Shown here: in pieces, positions 11,773-24,096 of the stretch
Position numbering within the stretch: position 1 is the stretch's first letter
Layout of the letters: each line of letters starts with the position of its first letter
Assembly: GCA_025529335.1 (NCBI GenBank)
Contig: JAMYHX010000132.1
Location: 24,645 to 88,644 of the forward strand
DNA length: 64,000 nt
Reading direction: 5' to 3'
Source: Rhizopus sp. PT2906
Lineage: Eukaryota; Mucoromycota; Mucoromycetes; Mucorales; Rhizopodaceae
The notes under the pieces: model-generated
The model's database searches: none
The model's input: the letters and a program-made list of their open reading frames with translations, nothing else
What the model was told of the DNA's origin: nothing
Made by a program: the position numbers and the translations under genes

Positions 11773-12938
11773 GTTAATTTCTGTTTGATCTGAAAAGAAG
11801 ACAGGAAATAGGAGGCTATATTTATATTCTTTTAGTGTCGGTACAATCAATTCTAGAACAGGTACGCATATCACATTGCATTACTTGTTACTTGAATAAC
11901 TGATCAATGGATTCACACACAATCTCATTTAAAATCAAAAGGTCACAAATGAATTAAAAAATACCTTCATACACAATGTTTCCTTTTTGTTGAAAATTGT
12001 TACCTTCGGGGAGTACATTCATGGTTCACTAAAGAGTAGGCGCCCATCTTCCAATTATTCCTTTATATATCGGTACCACATAGCTCTCTTTCTTCCCAAG
12101 AATATTGTTCTAGAAGAAACACGCTGCATGATTACACGTCATTGTATTCACTAAAATAAACCACATAACTATGGAGTTGTTCCAAGAAAAGTGAAAGTAA
12201 AACTATCCAGTCTTACTAATCGATCAGTAGATCAAAGTTTTTTGCAGCTAAAGATCATAATGGCTATTATGTACACTTGCACTGTAATATCTCTCCTTAA
12301 TGCTTAGCAAAAGATCAACTTGGTATAAGGATCCTTTACAAATGTAACACACACACAAAAAAGGTGTGGTGAGAATAAATCTAAAGTTTCTATGATATAC
12401 GCCCATTTCAGCTCTTTTCGTCAAATTGGATTCTGTTTGGCTTTTAGTTTGATTTCTCATGTTTTGAGGGTGGGACTAACCATATTCAAAATCAGACTTA
12501 CAGTCATTGAGCATTATGTTCTTGGCAGTAATATATCTCTGTATGGCCAAATAAATAGTTGATCGAAATACATCCTCATATTTGTGTATTTCCAAGCCAT
12601 ACACAGTGTGATCGCTAAGTGCAATGCCTTTGTTGCTATATAGTATGGTATTTTCAAAAAAGAAATTTCAATAGTGATTTGAGAACCTGGTTTGCGAACT
12701 AACAAACCATAGCCGTGTTCTCCTGGAATTACTGAGCGGGTGACGTGTTTGAAGGTGCTAGTGGAGGTATAAGCATATAATGTCAGTGACAGCATTAATA
12801 TAAATAGCAGTCATAGATTCTCTCTTCATATAAAACGCACACGCGTCTTATTTTAATAAACAATGTAAATTCGCAAGGCATCGACTTGTTGATCATTTCA
12901 ATAATAAAACTGAATACAACGCTGCTGCTATTGGATCA
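11773..12938. other. intergenic, no supported gene
   Basis: Two minus-strand ORFs (12248-12460 and 12514-12795) lie here. Neither has a start context, splice partner or recognisable domain, so I do not call them. The sequence is AT-rich. Confidence 0.5.
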
Positions 12939-13310
12939 ATGGCCAAGCGTCCCTTTGTCTCCACATCCCTATTTCATTTCCATGAAGCTGAAGATACACA
13001 GCAGCAAGATTATGTTTCCAGCCTGAGAAGCAAACTAAACGAAAAGCTGTCTAAAAGAATAGCCAAAGGTCACCAACCAATCGAATTGCCGATTGAAAAA
13101 ACCGTGACCTCGACCTTGTATAGCATTGTGGGAACTCTGCTAAACAAACCAACTTCTACCAGCGAGGAACTGGAATTGTATAAGATTTTTTTGTCATCCA
13201 CTGTCAGCTTCGCAAGTCCCAAAATATTCTCCGTGTTTGAGAATTCCCTGTCGCCCAACTGGTTCCAACAAGCAAAGCATCTCAGCGAAGCATCTCAGCG
13301 AAGCATCTAG
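12939..13310 (+). CDS. hypothetical 123-residue protein
   Basis: ATG-initiated ORF with balanced amino-acid use. It contains a Lys/Glu-rich helix (SSLRSKLNEKLSKRIAKG) and hydrophobic C-terminal helices (LYKIFLSSTVSFASP). The end is created by a 13-bp direct repeat (aagcatctcagcg, two full copies plus a partial third at about 13277-13309), which encodes HLSEASQRSI before the TAG. Such a terminal slippage repeat suggests the original C-terminus has been lost. No domain was recognised; it may be a fragment of a larger gene. Confidence 0.35.
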   Translation: MAKRPFVSTSLFHFHEAEDTQQQDYVSSLRSKLNEKLSKRIAKGHQPIELPIEKTVTSTLYSIVGTLLNKPTSTSEELELYKIFLSSTVSFASPKIFSVFENSLSPNWFQQAKHLSEASQRSI

Positions 13311-14639
13311 AGCCACCTTGAACTGCCCGTTGAATTTCTAAGTTCAAATAGAGAAAACGATTACACCCTTTGATGTAATATATTATATAGATGCCTTCGG
13401 GGTAAGCTATATATAATAATTTTCTTATATAACTAACTGTATGATTCTTTATATTCTCTCTCCTTGGTGCTTATTACTCTCATTTGTATGTCATCTCCTT
13501 TTATGTATTTTATTTTTAACCTTTGCGTAAATACTTTTTTTAATTTGCGCCAATTATTTTTTTTCGTACACGCCATAATTTTATCCCCTTTCTGAAATTT
13601 ATTTTTAATAAAACTGTAACTACTTATTCATTGACAATATCACACTGCCCGGTGGAGATAATGAACAACGTCCAAGACATTGTAAAAGGCCACCAAGAAC
13701 AGTTTCACGTACTTGAACCGTCTAAGACATGAAGAAACTAATAAGGAGTCGATCAACTATCAAATCATTCGCGCTGTTGAGACTGTGTAAGTAGGAACTG
13801 ACTAATTTTTCCGCCATTGTATAAATAGAGTCAACGCTCTGCCAGTGATCAAGAAATCAAAAGAACCTTTGGAAGCATTTTGGATCAGAAAGTTTATCGA
13901 CATTTTTGAAATAGTATTTAGGTAGACGAGTAGATATACTTGTATCTGTTGGAGAACAAGAGGATTCAATCAGTCTGACAAGCTTTGAAGCAAAACGAGA
14001 AGATTGCTGCTGCCAGTGCACAAATAGACTATCAAGCTAAAAACCATCGCACAAATGCTGGAATCTTGAACAGATTCAATTGTTTGTTGCAAAGCAATAC
14101 TTCCGACTCCATATATGTTGATTTCGTAGGTCCACCTATTAAGTCGTATTATACAATTTAATAAAAAAAAGCCCTTCTTTTGTACAAAATCTAAAGAATA
14201 TCCTCAATCATTTACAAAGGCGATATCTTATAGTCTTGGCAATCTTTTTCTTTATAAAAAGTACAAAGGTCCCTCAACACATGTCAGAACGGTGAAAAGT
14301 TTAAGAAAATATAGAATTATAGACTGAAAAATACCCAAATGTATCACATCATGACTATAAAAATAAAATAGGCGTAAAAACCAACAATATTTGGAAGCTA
14401 TTGGGATTATTTATAAACCTCCTCTCCGCCATCTTTGGGAACCGCGATTTGTCAGCCACTTTAAACCTTTTGATGTATTCTTTTTAACTTGTGTGAAAAT
14501 GATATAATGGAAAAACTGTTTAGCACTAACATCCAAAGGGGAACGTTTCGCAGAAAATTTTCACAGTCCAATTTGTGAAATGATTTTATTAGGTTAAAAC
14601 GCATTATGCAACCTTCTTTCCACTCTTTTGTCATTAGAC
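13311..14639. other. intergenic with decayed exon-like segments
   Basis: Around 13662-13920 there are short open stretches (NNVQDIVKGHQEQFHVLE, then NYQIIRAVETV, then an apparent short intron, then NALPVIKKSKEPLEAFWIRK). They are interrupted by stops. This looks like a degraded gene of a family I do not recognise. The final 450 bases are AT-rich and include the promoter of the M28 protease gene. Confidence 0.35.
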
Positions 14640-17420
14640 ATGGCTCTTTCAACTGAAGACACTACTAATGAGCGTACTCCACTCATTAGTCAAGCAACAG
14701 CTACTCAACGAGAGAGTCTAAAGCGAACATACCATGTCTATGGAATCACCTTGGGTTTCTTGTTTTTCTTTTCCTTTTTTGTTCACTGGTACCGATCCAC
14801 ACTACCCACACCACTTTCAGACGTTCAAGCAAACAATGCTGACGATTTTGCTGGTATACATGCCTATAATGAATACTTGAGTCATTTTACTGCTCCTCAC
14901 TCTGGAAATACTCGAGAAAATGGCGTGATGCGGGACTGGATTGGCTCCGTTGCTCTTGAGTTTCAAAAGGAGGCTACCGAACTTGGCTTGAAAATGGATG
15001 TTATTGCAAATGATACTTCAAGAGATATTATTCCAAGCAACTGGTTTACTGAGAGTAAGTCAAAAGAAAATAAACTCAATTGCAAAGAGATTCATCATCA
15101 TTATAGACGAGCATTGGTTTATTGAGTCGCGTAATGTCATCGTTAGGCTGCACGGACAGTCTGGAAGAGATAAGGCACTCTTGATTAACGCACACTATGG
15201 CAAGTCCATTCGACGTGTTAAAGAAGAAAAAACAATATGCTTATTCTTTTGATTAGATAGTGTGCCTACTAGTCACGGCGTCACTGACAATGGCATGGGT
15301 GTTGCTACCACATTAGAGCTCATCCGATACTTCATTCACCACCCTCCTCAACATACCATTATCTTTCTCTTTAATAACTTGGAAGAAGGAGGCTTGATTG
15401 GTGCTCAATCTTTTATCAGACATCCTTGGTACTCGTCTGTTAAACTGTTTGTTAATCTTGGTAAGAAACAAAAAGAATAACCGATCCAGTTCTGTTTTTC
15501 TAATAAGCATAAACTCAGAGGGTGCTGGTGCTGGAGGACGCGCTGTCCTATTCCGTTGCTCAAACCTGAATGCTGTTAAAAAGTTGGCTAATTCAAAGAC
15601 CAGTTTGGTGCATGCATCTCCTGCCGGTAATGATATGTTCAAGGCAAATCTGATCAAAAGGTAAATAACAGTAGTAACTTGACAAGAAAAGACTTATCCC
15701 CCTTTGCTACTATAGTGATACGGACTATTCCGTATTCACCAAGGAAGGCACACCTGGATTAGACATTGCCTTTTATGCGCCTCGTTCACATTACCATACT
15801 CCTCGTGATGACTTGGCCCATACAACACCTGGAGCGCTTCAACACATGGGGCAATTAGCACTAGGTGCTGTTCGTTCTATTGCCAATAGCGATGATATGT
15901 TGGATACACCATCTGAAAATCAAAGCTTTGTTTATTTTGATATACTAGGCCGCTTCATGTTCGCTTACAGTCTTACCACACTTCAAATCATAAACGGACT
16001 TGTTCTCTTTCTTGTACCTGCCCTGGGCATCTATCTGTCAGTTTCTTCCAAAAGGGAGAACGAATCCTTTGTGGATGTGATGAAAGAGCAAACTTATCTT
16101 GCTGCTCAGGGACTTGCTGCTTGCTTACTTGCTTTCGTGTTTTCTATCATCTTTATTGGTGTCGCTTCTTTCTTGTTATGTTATATCAATCCTCTCATGA
16201 CGTACGGTGATGTTTACGGTGCAGCACTCTATATTTTCTTCACCGCCTTCCTTGGTCTACAGGTTTCCCAATTAGTTCTACCTGCCAAGATGAAACATAC
16301 TCTGGCTACTACGGATGCCAGCTGGCATGGCCTGGTTGCCTTTTGGTGGATCTTTTTGGTTGTTGCCATATTTGCTGCAAGCAAGAGTGTTGTAAGTCTG
16401 TACTTTGTGGTCTTCCTTGTGTTCTTTACAACAGCTGCTGCCGTAATTCAAGTCATCCTCCCCCAAGACAAAAAGTTCCGTTCTCCCGTGATTTTCTTTA
16501 CTCAGACCTTAGTTCCTTTTGTGTTCTTGCTAGAATTAGAATTCATGTCGATGGATGCTATGCGTCATGCTACGGTAGACGGCACCCCAGAGATTGCAGG
16601 TAATAGTGTACTTTTTGTAACATTGTTTATGAGGTATCTCACATTTTTTATAGTATATATTCTTATCTCGCTCCCTATCATTCTTACTATCATGCATTTT
16701 GTGCCTTGGGTGTATGTAGCCGGCAATAACCGCAGGGCGACCATTATTGCTGCTGCTGTCTTTTTATTCTTATTCACTATTTGCTCTGCTCTTGATCCTT
16801 TCAATGGCGGATGGTCACCCAACAAGCTTGTGTTTAAACAAGAGTATAATGCAGGTGAGGCCTTTGCAATGGTCAACATTACCACGGCCACAGGTATCCC
16901 CGCCATTCTGAAGCAAGCTCTTCCTCGTCATGAATATGAAACCATCAACTGTACTACGTCCAATACATTGACAACTTGCAGGTACCAAACAGAACTTGTA
17001 CCCAAATACGCAAGCAACGAGACATTGAATGAATTTGCCCTATACGACGTTCAAAAGACATGCCATGATGAGCTGTGCCAAGTGACAGGCACGTATAGAG
17101 CCAAAAACTCTTTGATGTGCCGCGTGTTATTTGACCGTACCTTAGAACATGCCTGGATAGATAATATGAAGGTACAGCATAAAAAGATTGGTGCCTTGAT
17201 CGCCTATGTCAATCAGTACGAGCAGCGTGTCCAGTTTGGTTATGAATATAGCAAAAATGATGTGAAGCCCAATGCCACATTTAGTTGCTTCTATGACGAA
17301 TGGACACAACAAGAAATCCCTGCCTTTACAACCCTTCGTGACCGCTTACCTGAAGAGGCTTTATTGCTTATCAGAGGTCAAGGCTTGGTTATTTCTTATT
17401 TTGATAAAATCAGTCTGTAA
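14640..17420 (+). CDS. PFF1: vacuolar membrane M28 family zinc protease (Pff1-like)
   Basis: Five exons: 14640-15054, 15107-15199, 15257-15460, 15519-15660 and 15716-17420, giving 852 residues. A short cytosolic N-terminus precedes a signal anchor (YGITLGFLFFFSFFVHWY). The lumenal M28 domain follows. Zinc-site motifs visible are NAHYDSVPTSHGVTDNGMGV (His and bridging Asp), FNNLEEGGLIGAQ (Glu pair), NLEGAGAGGRAVLFR, and later PRSHYHTPRDD (His). The C-terminal half has about eight hydrophobic segments and ends in a lumenal domain, as in the yeast vacuolar protease Pff1 and the ERMP1/FXNA family. The second intron (15200-15256) has a GC donor (tatg|gcaagt), supported because only this join restores the HYDSVP motif. 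Family and length fit; the in vivo substrate is unknown. Confidence 0.92.
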
Positions 17421-19067
17421 CAATTAAATAAAAACGAGTATTTTTATTTATCAAAATAAACAATACAATTAGCACACACACAAACATGATACGATCTATA
17501 TAAAAAAAGGATGGTGAATAAAAAGGTTTCTTTTCAAAGTAATAAAAAGAGTAAAGAGCTCAGTGTAACTATGACTATAAACAATAAACTAACATTACGC
17601 TCGGTTAACCAGAACGGTTATCCAAAATAAAGCGCTATAGCATATTGGGATAAAGCTATCATCACCACTCCTTCTCTTTCTAATGTATAAAGAAAATCAA
17701 TACTTACTTTAATCGTTCTATGAGAAGAAAAAAAAAAAAAAACAAGTAAAAAGGTGAATAGACAGGTTAATTTATAGGAGAGAACAAAGGAAAAAAAATT
17801 ATTCGTGACTACTATTCATGACTTTTAAATTACTTTACCTTCCAAAGCCACAACTCAGTTCAACCAAGAAAGACCAGTTCACCGCTGGATTTCTTTTAGA
17901 GATATCGATAATATCAGCGCTACTTATGCAACTGAGAATGCTTACATCGGCGTTTTTTACAGTTGGGAATCTTTACCTTGGAAGGTTTATTTTTTGAAGC
18001 TCATGCTCTATTTCGCATTATGTGAAGGTAAAAACACTGTTTTTTATAATTTTTTATAGTATAAACACTAGTGCACATATACTTAAATTGACGAGCATTT
18101 CTCCTTCTTCTTGTATTTGTCAATAAATCAATCGTATTCGTTAATTTGTTATGACGAATTATGCCTCTTATTCTTAGGACTTCATGTGTATTGCCTATCA
18201 TATACATACACGCCTTCTACGCCAATTTTTACGTCGTTATCCTCTAGTATCTGGACGGCGTATCCCCACACTTCTTCTTCCAATTAGCGAATGTCACCTC
18301 TTGACACTCCATGAGCATCAGCATTCATCTTACCAAAAATATTATGTAAAACAGCGCATTATAACTGTTTTCGCCTTACATTCGACACTCATATAGTAAA
18401 ATGCTTAAAATGAAACGCATTTTGTCATAAGCAAATCGAATAAGCTCTCAGTGTGCGCATGCATTTTTCCATAGACCTTATTGATTACAAGTTGTTTTGG
18501 ATTTGGCGATAACATTGGGAATGGTTTAGTCATATTGTCGAGCATAAGAAACGCTGTAGCTATTAAATGAAAATTGTTATATACTTCGTCGTTCTCATCA
18601 CAATACAAGTTCATGAAAAACTACAGATCTGCAAGCAAATACATGTCACCTGGAAAAGAACTAAAGGGTCCAAATAACAATTTTGTGTACAAGTAATTCT
18701 CGGTGAGCATCCTTTCATAATTACTGTGTCTTATTAATCAATACAACAAGCACCATATGAATAACCAAAACATTTGAGCTTACCTGGACGGTTCTATTTT
18801 GATATGTACACCTTCTTTTAGCGCCACAAACAGCCAACAAATTCAACGACAGAGTTGTATTCAGCTTTAGTTGTAATTTAAAAAGGCTATTAAGTTGATG
18901 ACTTGCGAATTACATTCTTTATAAAAAGAAGGGCTGAATATAGTTACTTGGGTAGAGAATCTACGACTGCTATTTATATTATTGTCATCCGTGTGAATGT
19001 TTATCATTGTTGTCAGAACTCTTTCTTTATTCTTATCAGATGCGATAGAAGGATGTAAACTGGAAGG
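17421..19067. other. relic-rich non-coding stretch
   Basis: Near 17855-18010 an open frame reads VHRWISFRDIDNISATYATE and on to WESLPWKVYFLKLM. A second open stretch at 18184-18396 reads LRQFLRRYPLVSGRRIPTLL. Minus-strand ORF 18405-18614 is also coding-like. None can be joined into a gene and none is recognised, so they are probably remains of mobile or repeated genes. Confidence 0.35.
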
Positions 19068-19125
19068 TATGCTCTACTGTAAGATTATACTCGAATTATT
19101 ATAATAATTTATATCAAACATGTCA
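19068..19125. repeat. 60-bp dispersed repeat, copy 1
   Basis: Begins tatgctctactgtaagatta. It is identical for about the first 28 bases to a segment at 61280 and similar for about 30 more. At 61280 the same sequence abuts the break point of a truncated methyltransferase copy. Its function is unknown; it could be a transposon terminus. Confidence 0.6.
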
Positions 19126-19220
19126 GCTGATAAGAAAAGGCAAAATTGAGTCAGTCTACAGTTCAATACTTGATCCAATCTAATAGAAAGCCAACATCGG
19201 CGCGACGCTTATTCTGAAAC

Positions 19221-19919
19221 CCAAATAAGGTCCCCCTCCACTATGATCCACTCCTTGTGGTGGAATATCTGGTGTCGTTAAGCTCTCTTTCATTACAACA
19301 CTTGAATGTAGTCCGCTCGGCGATCGCCTCGGTGTATCGAGTCGTACATGCTCAAGAGCAGAGCTTGGGTAACCACGCCCTGATTCAGCAATGTTTCAAG
19401 GCTAGAAAGAGAACAAGAAGCAAGTTACCAAACAGAAATCAGGAGATCTTTGACATTGATCCCATATTGGTTCTAGTGGAAAACTGTGGTGCTACCAAGA
19501 ACTTGCCCTTAGACAAACTACAGAAGAAGACGCTAGTACTTTTAACAATTGCAACCATGTAGCGGCCAAGATCTGATTTGGGGAAAGACTACTATTACAG
19601 GCCAGGAGATCAACACATTAGGGGCGCTGCGATTGTGGGCACAGTCTTCGGAAACGTTACCAAGAAGATAACCACATCCGAAGTCGGATTGGAGGCAACG
19701 GCAATTGTGGTAGGTACGACCCACAATAGCAATGTTGCCGAAAAGACGACAGAGGATATGATATCCAGTCCCGATATTGAAAGTTTTTCTAGCATCCGCC
19801 CAAGCTACCATGGTTTCCTCATCCAAGACGCACGTATAGAAAGATGTAAAGTGTATAGATCACAAGAAATTTTTTTTTATTGTTTTTCTGAGAATAAAGT
19901 GCGGCTAGAAAGCCTATAA
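19221..19919 (+). pseudogene. tyrosine-recombinase-like (DIRS/Crypton-type) relic
   Basis: The frame 19257-19556 reads LNVVRSAIASVYRVVH, then an IFDIDPILVLVENCGA-like section and KTLVLLTIATM. A TAG at 19560-19562 interrupts, and the same frame then continues RPRSDLGKDYYYR. The TIATM-(W)-RPRSDLG motif, with a Trp expected at the stop (TGG to TAG), is the catalytic-domain start seen in the tyrosine recombinases of fungal DIRS/Crypton-like elements. The following 340 bases stay open but lose resemblance. The C-terminal catalytic Arg/His/Tyr region is not recognisable. I therefore call a truncated, nonsense-bearing pseudogene. Family recognition is by motif memory only. Confidence 0.6.
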
Positions 19920-19975
19920 CCACATCCGAAGTCGTCTTTTCGGCAATATTGCTATTTTGTTCAAAATTAAAAGTT
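19672..19975. repeat. inverted partial duplication inside the recombinase relic
   Basis: The segment at 19725-19751 (aatagcaatgttgccgaaaag plus gacgac) recurs in inverted orientation at 19932-19957. The 14-base word ccacatccgaagtc occurs directly at 19672 and 19920. On the minus strand the second copy encodes NSNIAEKTTSDVV, matching NSNVAEKTTEDM of the plus-strand copy. This is a fold-back rearrangement of a short segment. Confidence 0.6.
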
Positions 19976-20230
19976 TTATCATGTAGATCATAAAATATAG
20001 GAGCTTGAAATAAACATAGAGGAAAGTTTTGACTAGGATAAATTAAAAGTGAATATAAATAAATTAAACATAGAAACAAAAGCATATAGAGCATACGAAT
20101 AAGTGGATGAGACATGGAAAAGACATGAAAAGGGCGTAGAATCAATGAATGCAAATCATGGTGAAAGGAGTGCGGAGAGCATCGATCATAAATTGTACCA
20201 TAAGGGAAGGAATGCTAGTACAATGGCTTA

Positions 20231-21400
20231 TTAATTGTTCTTCTTCAAACGTTTACATCTGAAGGAACCCTGCTTCAATTTCATATGTGACATAGGTCGC
20301 TTAACATACTGTCCTTGCTTCTTTGACAGCTCCACCTTTTCAACGTTGTTAGCGATATCATCCATTAACTTTTTATACGAGCTAAAAGCCTCGATTATTG
20401 TCGGTAAACGTGCAAAGTCTGGAAGAGCGCCCACGATGTCGAAAGATGCATACTCGTAAAGTCGGTATACTGCTTCATTGTCGATATCCATGATCATTAG
20501 CGGCAGTTTCATTCCTTTACCGAGAATTTCAAAAGACAAGGGTGAAGCAGCACCTGCAATTACCATTTGCTCTAGATTCTGCTTCATTTGCTTGCCTAGT
20601 TTTACCAAATCAGACAAGTATCCGTCTTTCAAGACAGAACTAGTGTGCTCTGGTTTGAGTTCATACGACAAGATAGTAAAGTTATCGTTCCAAGGGAGAC
20701 ACGACAAAGAAACGTCAGGCTTTAAACCGGAAGCATCTTGCTTGTTTGCCCTTCAAATAAAAATAGATTAATTCTCACATAATACAAAATATCTGGACTA
20801 GTGATTTACCAAGAGGACACCAATTCTCTCTCTGTACACAAGAAAGCCTTTAAAATAGGATCGAGATATGTATGGACGTGGCTGTCCTCAACGTGGAAGT
20901 ATTTGCAGCTGGTATAGTTGACCTATAAGTTTGCGTGAGATTACGATTATGCCACTTCAATTATATTTACATTGATACAATAAGGTAACAGAAGATAATT
21001 TCTGTTATCTCTGTTGTGGGTCCTGCTTCAGTAACGATTTTCATACACATGGACATAATTGTGGGCCAACCTGATGAACGAGGAAGGCGTGATAGCTGGT
21101 ATGCCCAGTTCACTATTCTTGGACTGCATTCTGTAACTCTGCTGTATTTCTCGTACAGAAAACTGAATATATCCCTACAGACAGCCCCTGAGAATGACTT
21201 CCTCAAAGATTCTACGGTTTCAGAGAAAAAAAAATTAATGTGATCAAGACTCCTATAAACAAGAAATTAAAGTAGGCGTTTGATTTTTAAGGATATACAT
21301 TTATGTATTTACAAGAGTCTTGGATCTGAAATGTTTTTCTCGTTTTTACTATATTTTACGGACTTAGCACGAAAAACTAAGAGTACTTTGGTAATATCAA
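20231..21400 (-). CDS. uncharacterised protein with a PD-(D/E)xK-like motif, 5' end unclear
   Basis: Open reading continues through four exons: about 21400-21313, 21252-20979, 20922-20810 and 20750-20231. All junctions keep phase. No ATG exon was found, so the start is open and may be truncated. Recognisable stretches are KSVKYSKNEKNISDPRLL, SGAVCRDIFSFLYEKYSRV, YLDPILKAFLCTERELVSSW, and LKPDVSLSCLPWNDN followed 17 residues later by ELKPEHTSS. The PD...E-L-K arrangement is the spacing of PD-(D/E)xK nucleases. The next helix (DLVKLGKQMKQNLEQMV) and VYRLYEYASF are typical of a protein family I recall as expanded in Mucorales and arbuscular mycorrhizal fungi. The C-terminus is basic (SFRCKRLKKNN). 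Nuclease activity is inference. Confidence 0.6.
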
Positions 21401-21530
21401 CATTTCAAATAAAAGAGAGAGAGAAAGAAAGAAAAAAAAACTCAGCAATATAGTTATCTTTTATAGTCATTTGTGCTGTGGCATGTGGTAAATATATCGT
21501 GAGTGAAATATCCCATTTATTAGAGCTGTA

Positions 21531-24003
21531 TTAAACTTTCAGGGCAAGCTCTCTATCAATTTCTATTAATCTCGCCTTTAATTGATCTACTTGGTTCAAC
21601 TTTTCTTGTAAACTAGCCATTTCCTTTTCAACAGACTGCAGCTGTTCCTTTGTGCCAATTGTTTCCCATTCCCATTCACCATTGTTTCCTGTCAGACGTA
21701 ATAAAAACCTGTGATACTTGAATAATGCTGGACGATGTGAAATTGTCAAGAGTGCTATGCGAATGCAAGTTAGCCATTGTCCAAGAATAATAAGTAAACA
21801 AAATGGACTTACTGATGCCCATATCTTTAGCATGATTATACATGAGACCCTCTACATCGGTTGATACTGCACTTGTACACTCATCTAATACTGCAAATTT
21901 GGGATGATGATAAAACAAACGAGCCATACCGATCTTATATTGCCATTAAAATCATTTTCTTATACTAATATATATACTTACCCTTTGCTTTTCGCCTCCA
22001 GAAAACACATCCTTCCATTCCTTCACTGTTTCCCAACCACCTTCTCTGTCAGGAATATAGGCTAAATGAACAATCTTCAAGATATCCAAAAGTTCATCAT
22101 CTGTGCGACCTGCCTGAATCATTTGTTCTTTTGTATGAGGGTAAATGACTCTGTTCAAAGGTTATATAAGCACCTCCAAAGTTTAACTATGATATTTACT
22201 TACTGATCTCTTAATGTACCAAGACTCAAATAAGGTTTTTGAGGTATATAGAATATATCACGATCTGTAGGTCTAGTGAGTGTTCCCTCTAGATAAAATG
22301 ATAAGTATTATAGAAAAAAAAAGATTACATAATGTATACCAAACACAGGCCATAGAGAAGCAATCACTCGTGCCACAGCTGTCTTTCCGACACCGTTTGG
22401 ACCCGTGACCAATAAATGCTCACCGGGTCTCATTTGAATATTTAGATCCTTAACTAAAAGTTCACCGACACGTCCAGGAGCAGGTGTGATAATAGGTACA
22501 TGATCAAATTGGATACTATTATCATACATAATTCTACCACGAATACGGGCAAGCGAATACTTTTCATCAGGACTATCATATTGATCTTTACGTAAGGCGT
22601 GAAGGACAGAGAGAAGATTATAAACCCGAGAAGTGTAGCCAGCTAATTCTGCCAATTCCTTGTATGAGTACATCATACGTCCGCCTGCATCAGCCAGGGA
22701 CATCATGAGTCGTTTGTTGGTGATAAATCCTTTAGTTCTAGCTCCAACTTGATCCCCATCGGCAGCTTCGGATGGTTGATCACTGACGAGATGAGGGGTA
22801 AATACAGGGATGGCGCACATGATTAAGCCGAAAGCACTCCAAGAGTATTTGATCAAAAAGTCCTCAAACATGTTGTAACCGATACGAATTTTGAAGATTG
22901 AATTAATATGCTTGATCAATTTAAGATAGGTCTTGTTTAAAATCGAGTGTTCCAATTCTGCACCATTATAAAATGCGATTTCTTCGGCATTGGTGATCAA
23001 ACGGGTATGGGCAGCACGGAAATCTCCCTAGGATGATATGAGTACTTTATTTTAGACAATCTATAAAGATTTACCTCTAACTTGGCTTCAATGGCAGCCA
23101 ATTTACCGAAAGAAGGAGTTACTGCCCTTAATAATCTTGCAGTGATGATATAGTTGAGAGTAAGTCCGATGAATCCAGCGAAACCGATGGATTTAGTTAG
23201 TTGGTAATTGAAGATGATGGTATCAAGAATAGGTTTAGCAAGATTAGAATAAAGAGATGATAGGGTTTCACAAAATCGGGCTACGTCTGTCGTAATGAAT
23301 CTAGGAGAAGGATTTAGATAAAGTAAAATGATAATAATAATACTTTACTGGTCTGCACCTTGGATTCGATTATCCAAGTTGAGTACTTTATAAAATGTCT
23401 TTTGATTATCAAGATATAAGTCATGAATATAGTTTGTCAACCGAGTTCTGAATCCGATTGATAGTTTTGATTGAAAGTAACGAATCTTTAAGATGTTGTT
23501 ATTAAGTGTATTACATATATATACAAAGGACATACCATGCTATTTGTATAAGTTGCGGGTATAGCAATAGCAAACCAATAAAGTAGTCCTTTCAAGAATC
23601 GTTTACCATGACCATTGACCTTTAATAGAGAATGAGATACCATAAAGAATATTAGGTATATACTTACTAAATCTTTTACTATTCTACCATCCAATCTAGC
23701 AACGACTACACTTAGATATGTTCTCAAAACGAGGAATATTGAATGTAGAATGAGTAAAAAGGTTTCTTTTGTTCTCCAATGTGGGAATAGAATAGTTGAA
23801 ATAGATTCCAACTGTTGTAAAAATTGTTTATTGACCCCCACTTTTTGTTGTTGTGTGTCCATCAAAGGGAAATCATCTCTTTTGGTCCTTGTTGTATAGT
23901 GTTTTTTGATGTGATGTAAGCTTAGGATGGCTATAAACAATAAGCTTGTATTAAGCTTATTCTTTCTAAACCATGTATCCACTGGCTTAGAAAAGACAGG
24001 CAT
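21531..24003 (-). CDS. peroxisomal ABCD-family half transporter (ALDP/Pxa-like)
   Basis: Nine or ten exons were read. Boundaries are 24003-23668, 23619-23536, 23485-23349, 23300-23075, 23027-22340, 22288-22204, 22150-21982, 21933-21813 and 21754-21531. It is a half-size ABC protein: transmembrane domain first, nucleotide-binding domain last. Diagnostic motifs are the EAA-like NAEEIAFYNGAELE, Walker A GPNGVGKTA, the FYIPQKPYLSLGTLRDQVIY segment, signature FSGGEKQR, Walker B FAVLDECTSAVS, and the switch TISHRPALFKYH. These match ABCD transporters that carry very-long-chain acyl-CoA into peroxisomes (yeast Pxa1/Pxa2, human ALDP). The C-terminus ends in a heptad-rich helix (KEQLQSVEKEMASLQEKLNQ). 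It probably works as a homo- or heterodimer. Its partner is not in this window. Confidence 0.92.
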
Positions 24004-24096
24004 TGAATATTTAGAAAGAAAGAAAGAAAGAAAGAGTTAATAAATAAAAATTTATTTTCACATGTAAAAATATACGCATGTGATATTATTTTTTCT

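Noticed and set aside
12514..12795. 93-codon minus-strand ORF as a gene
   Set aside because: No recognisable domain, splice partner or promoter context; composition is compatible with chance in AT-rich DNA.
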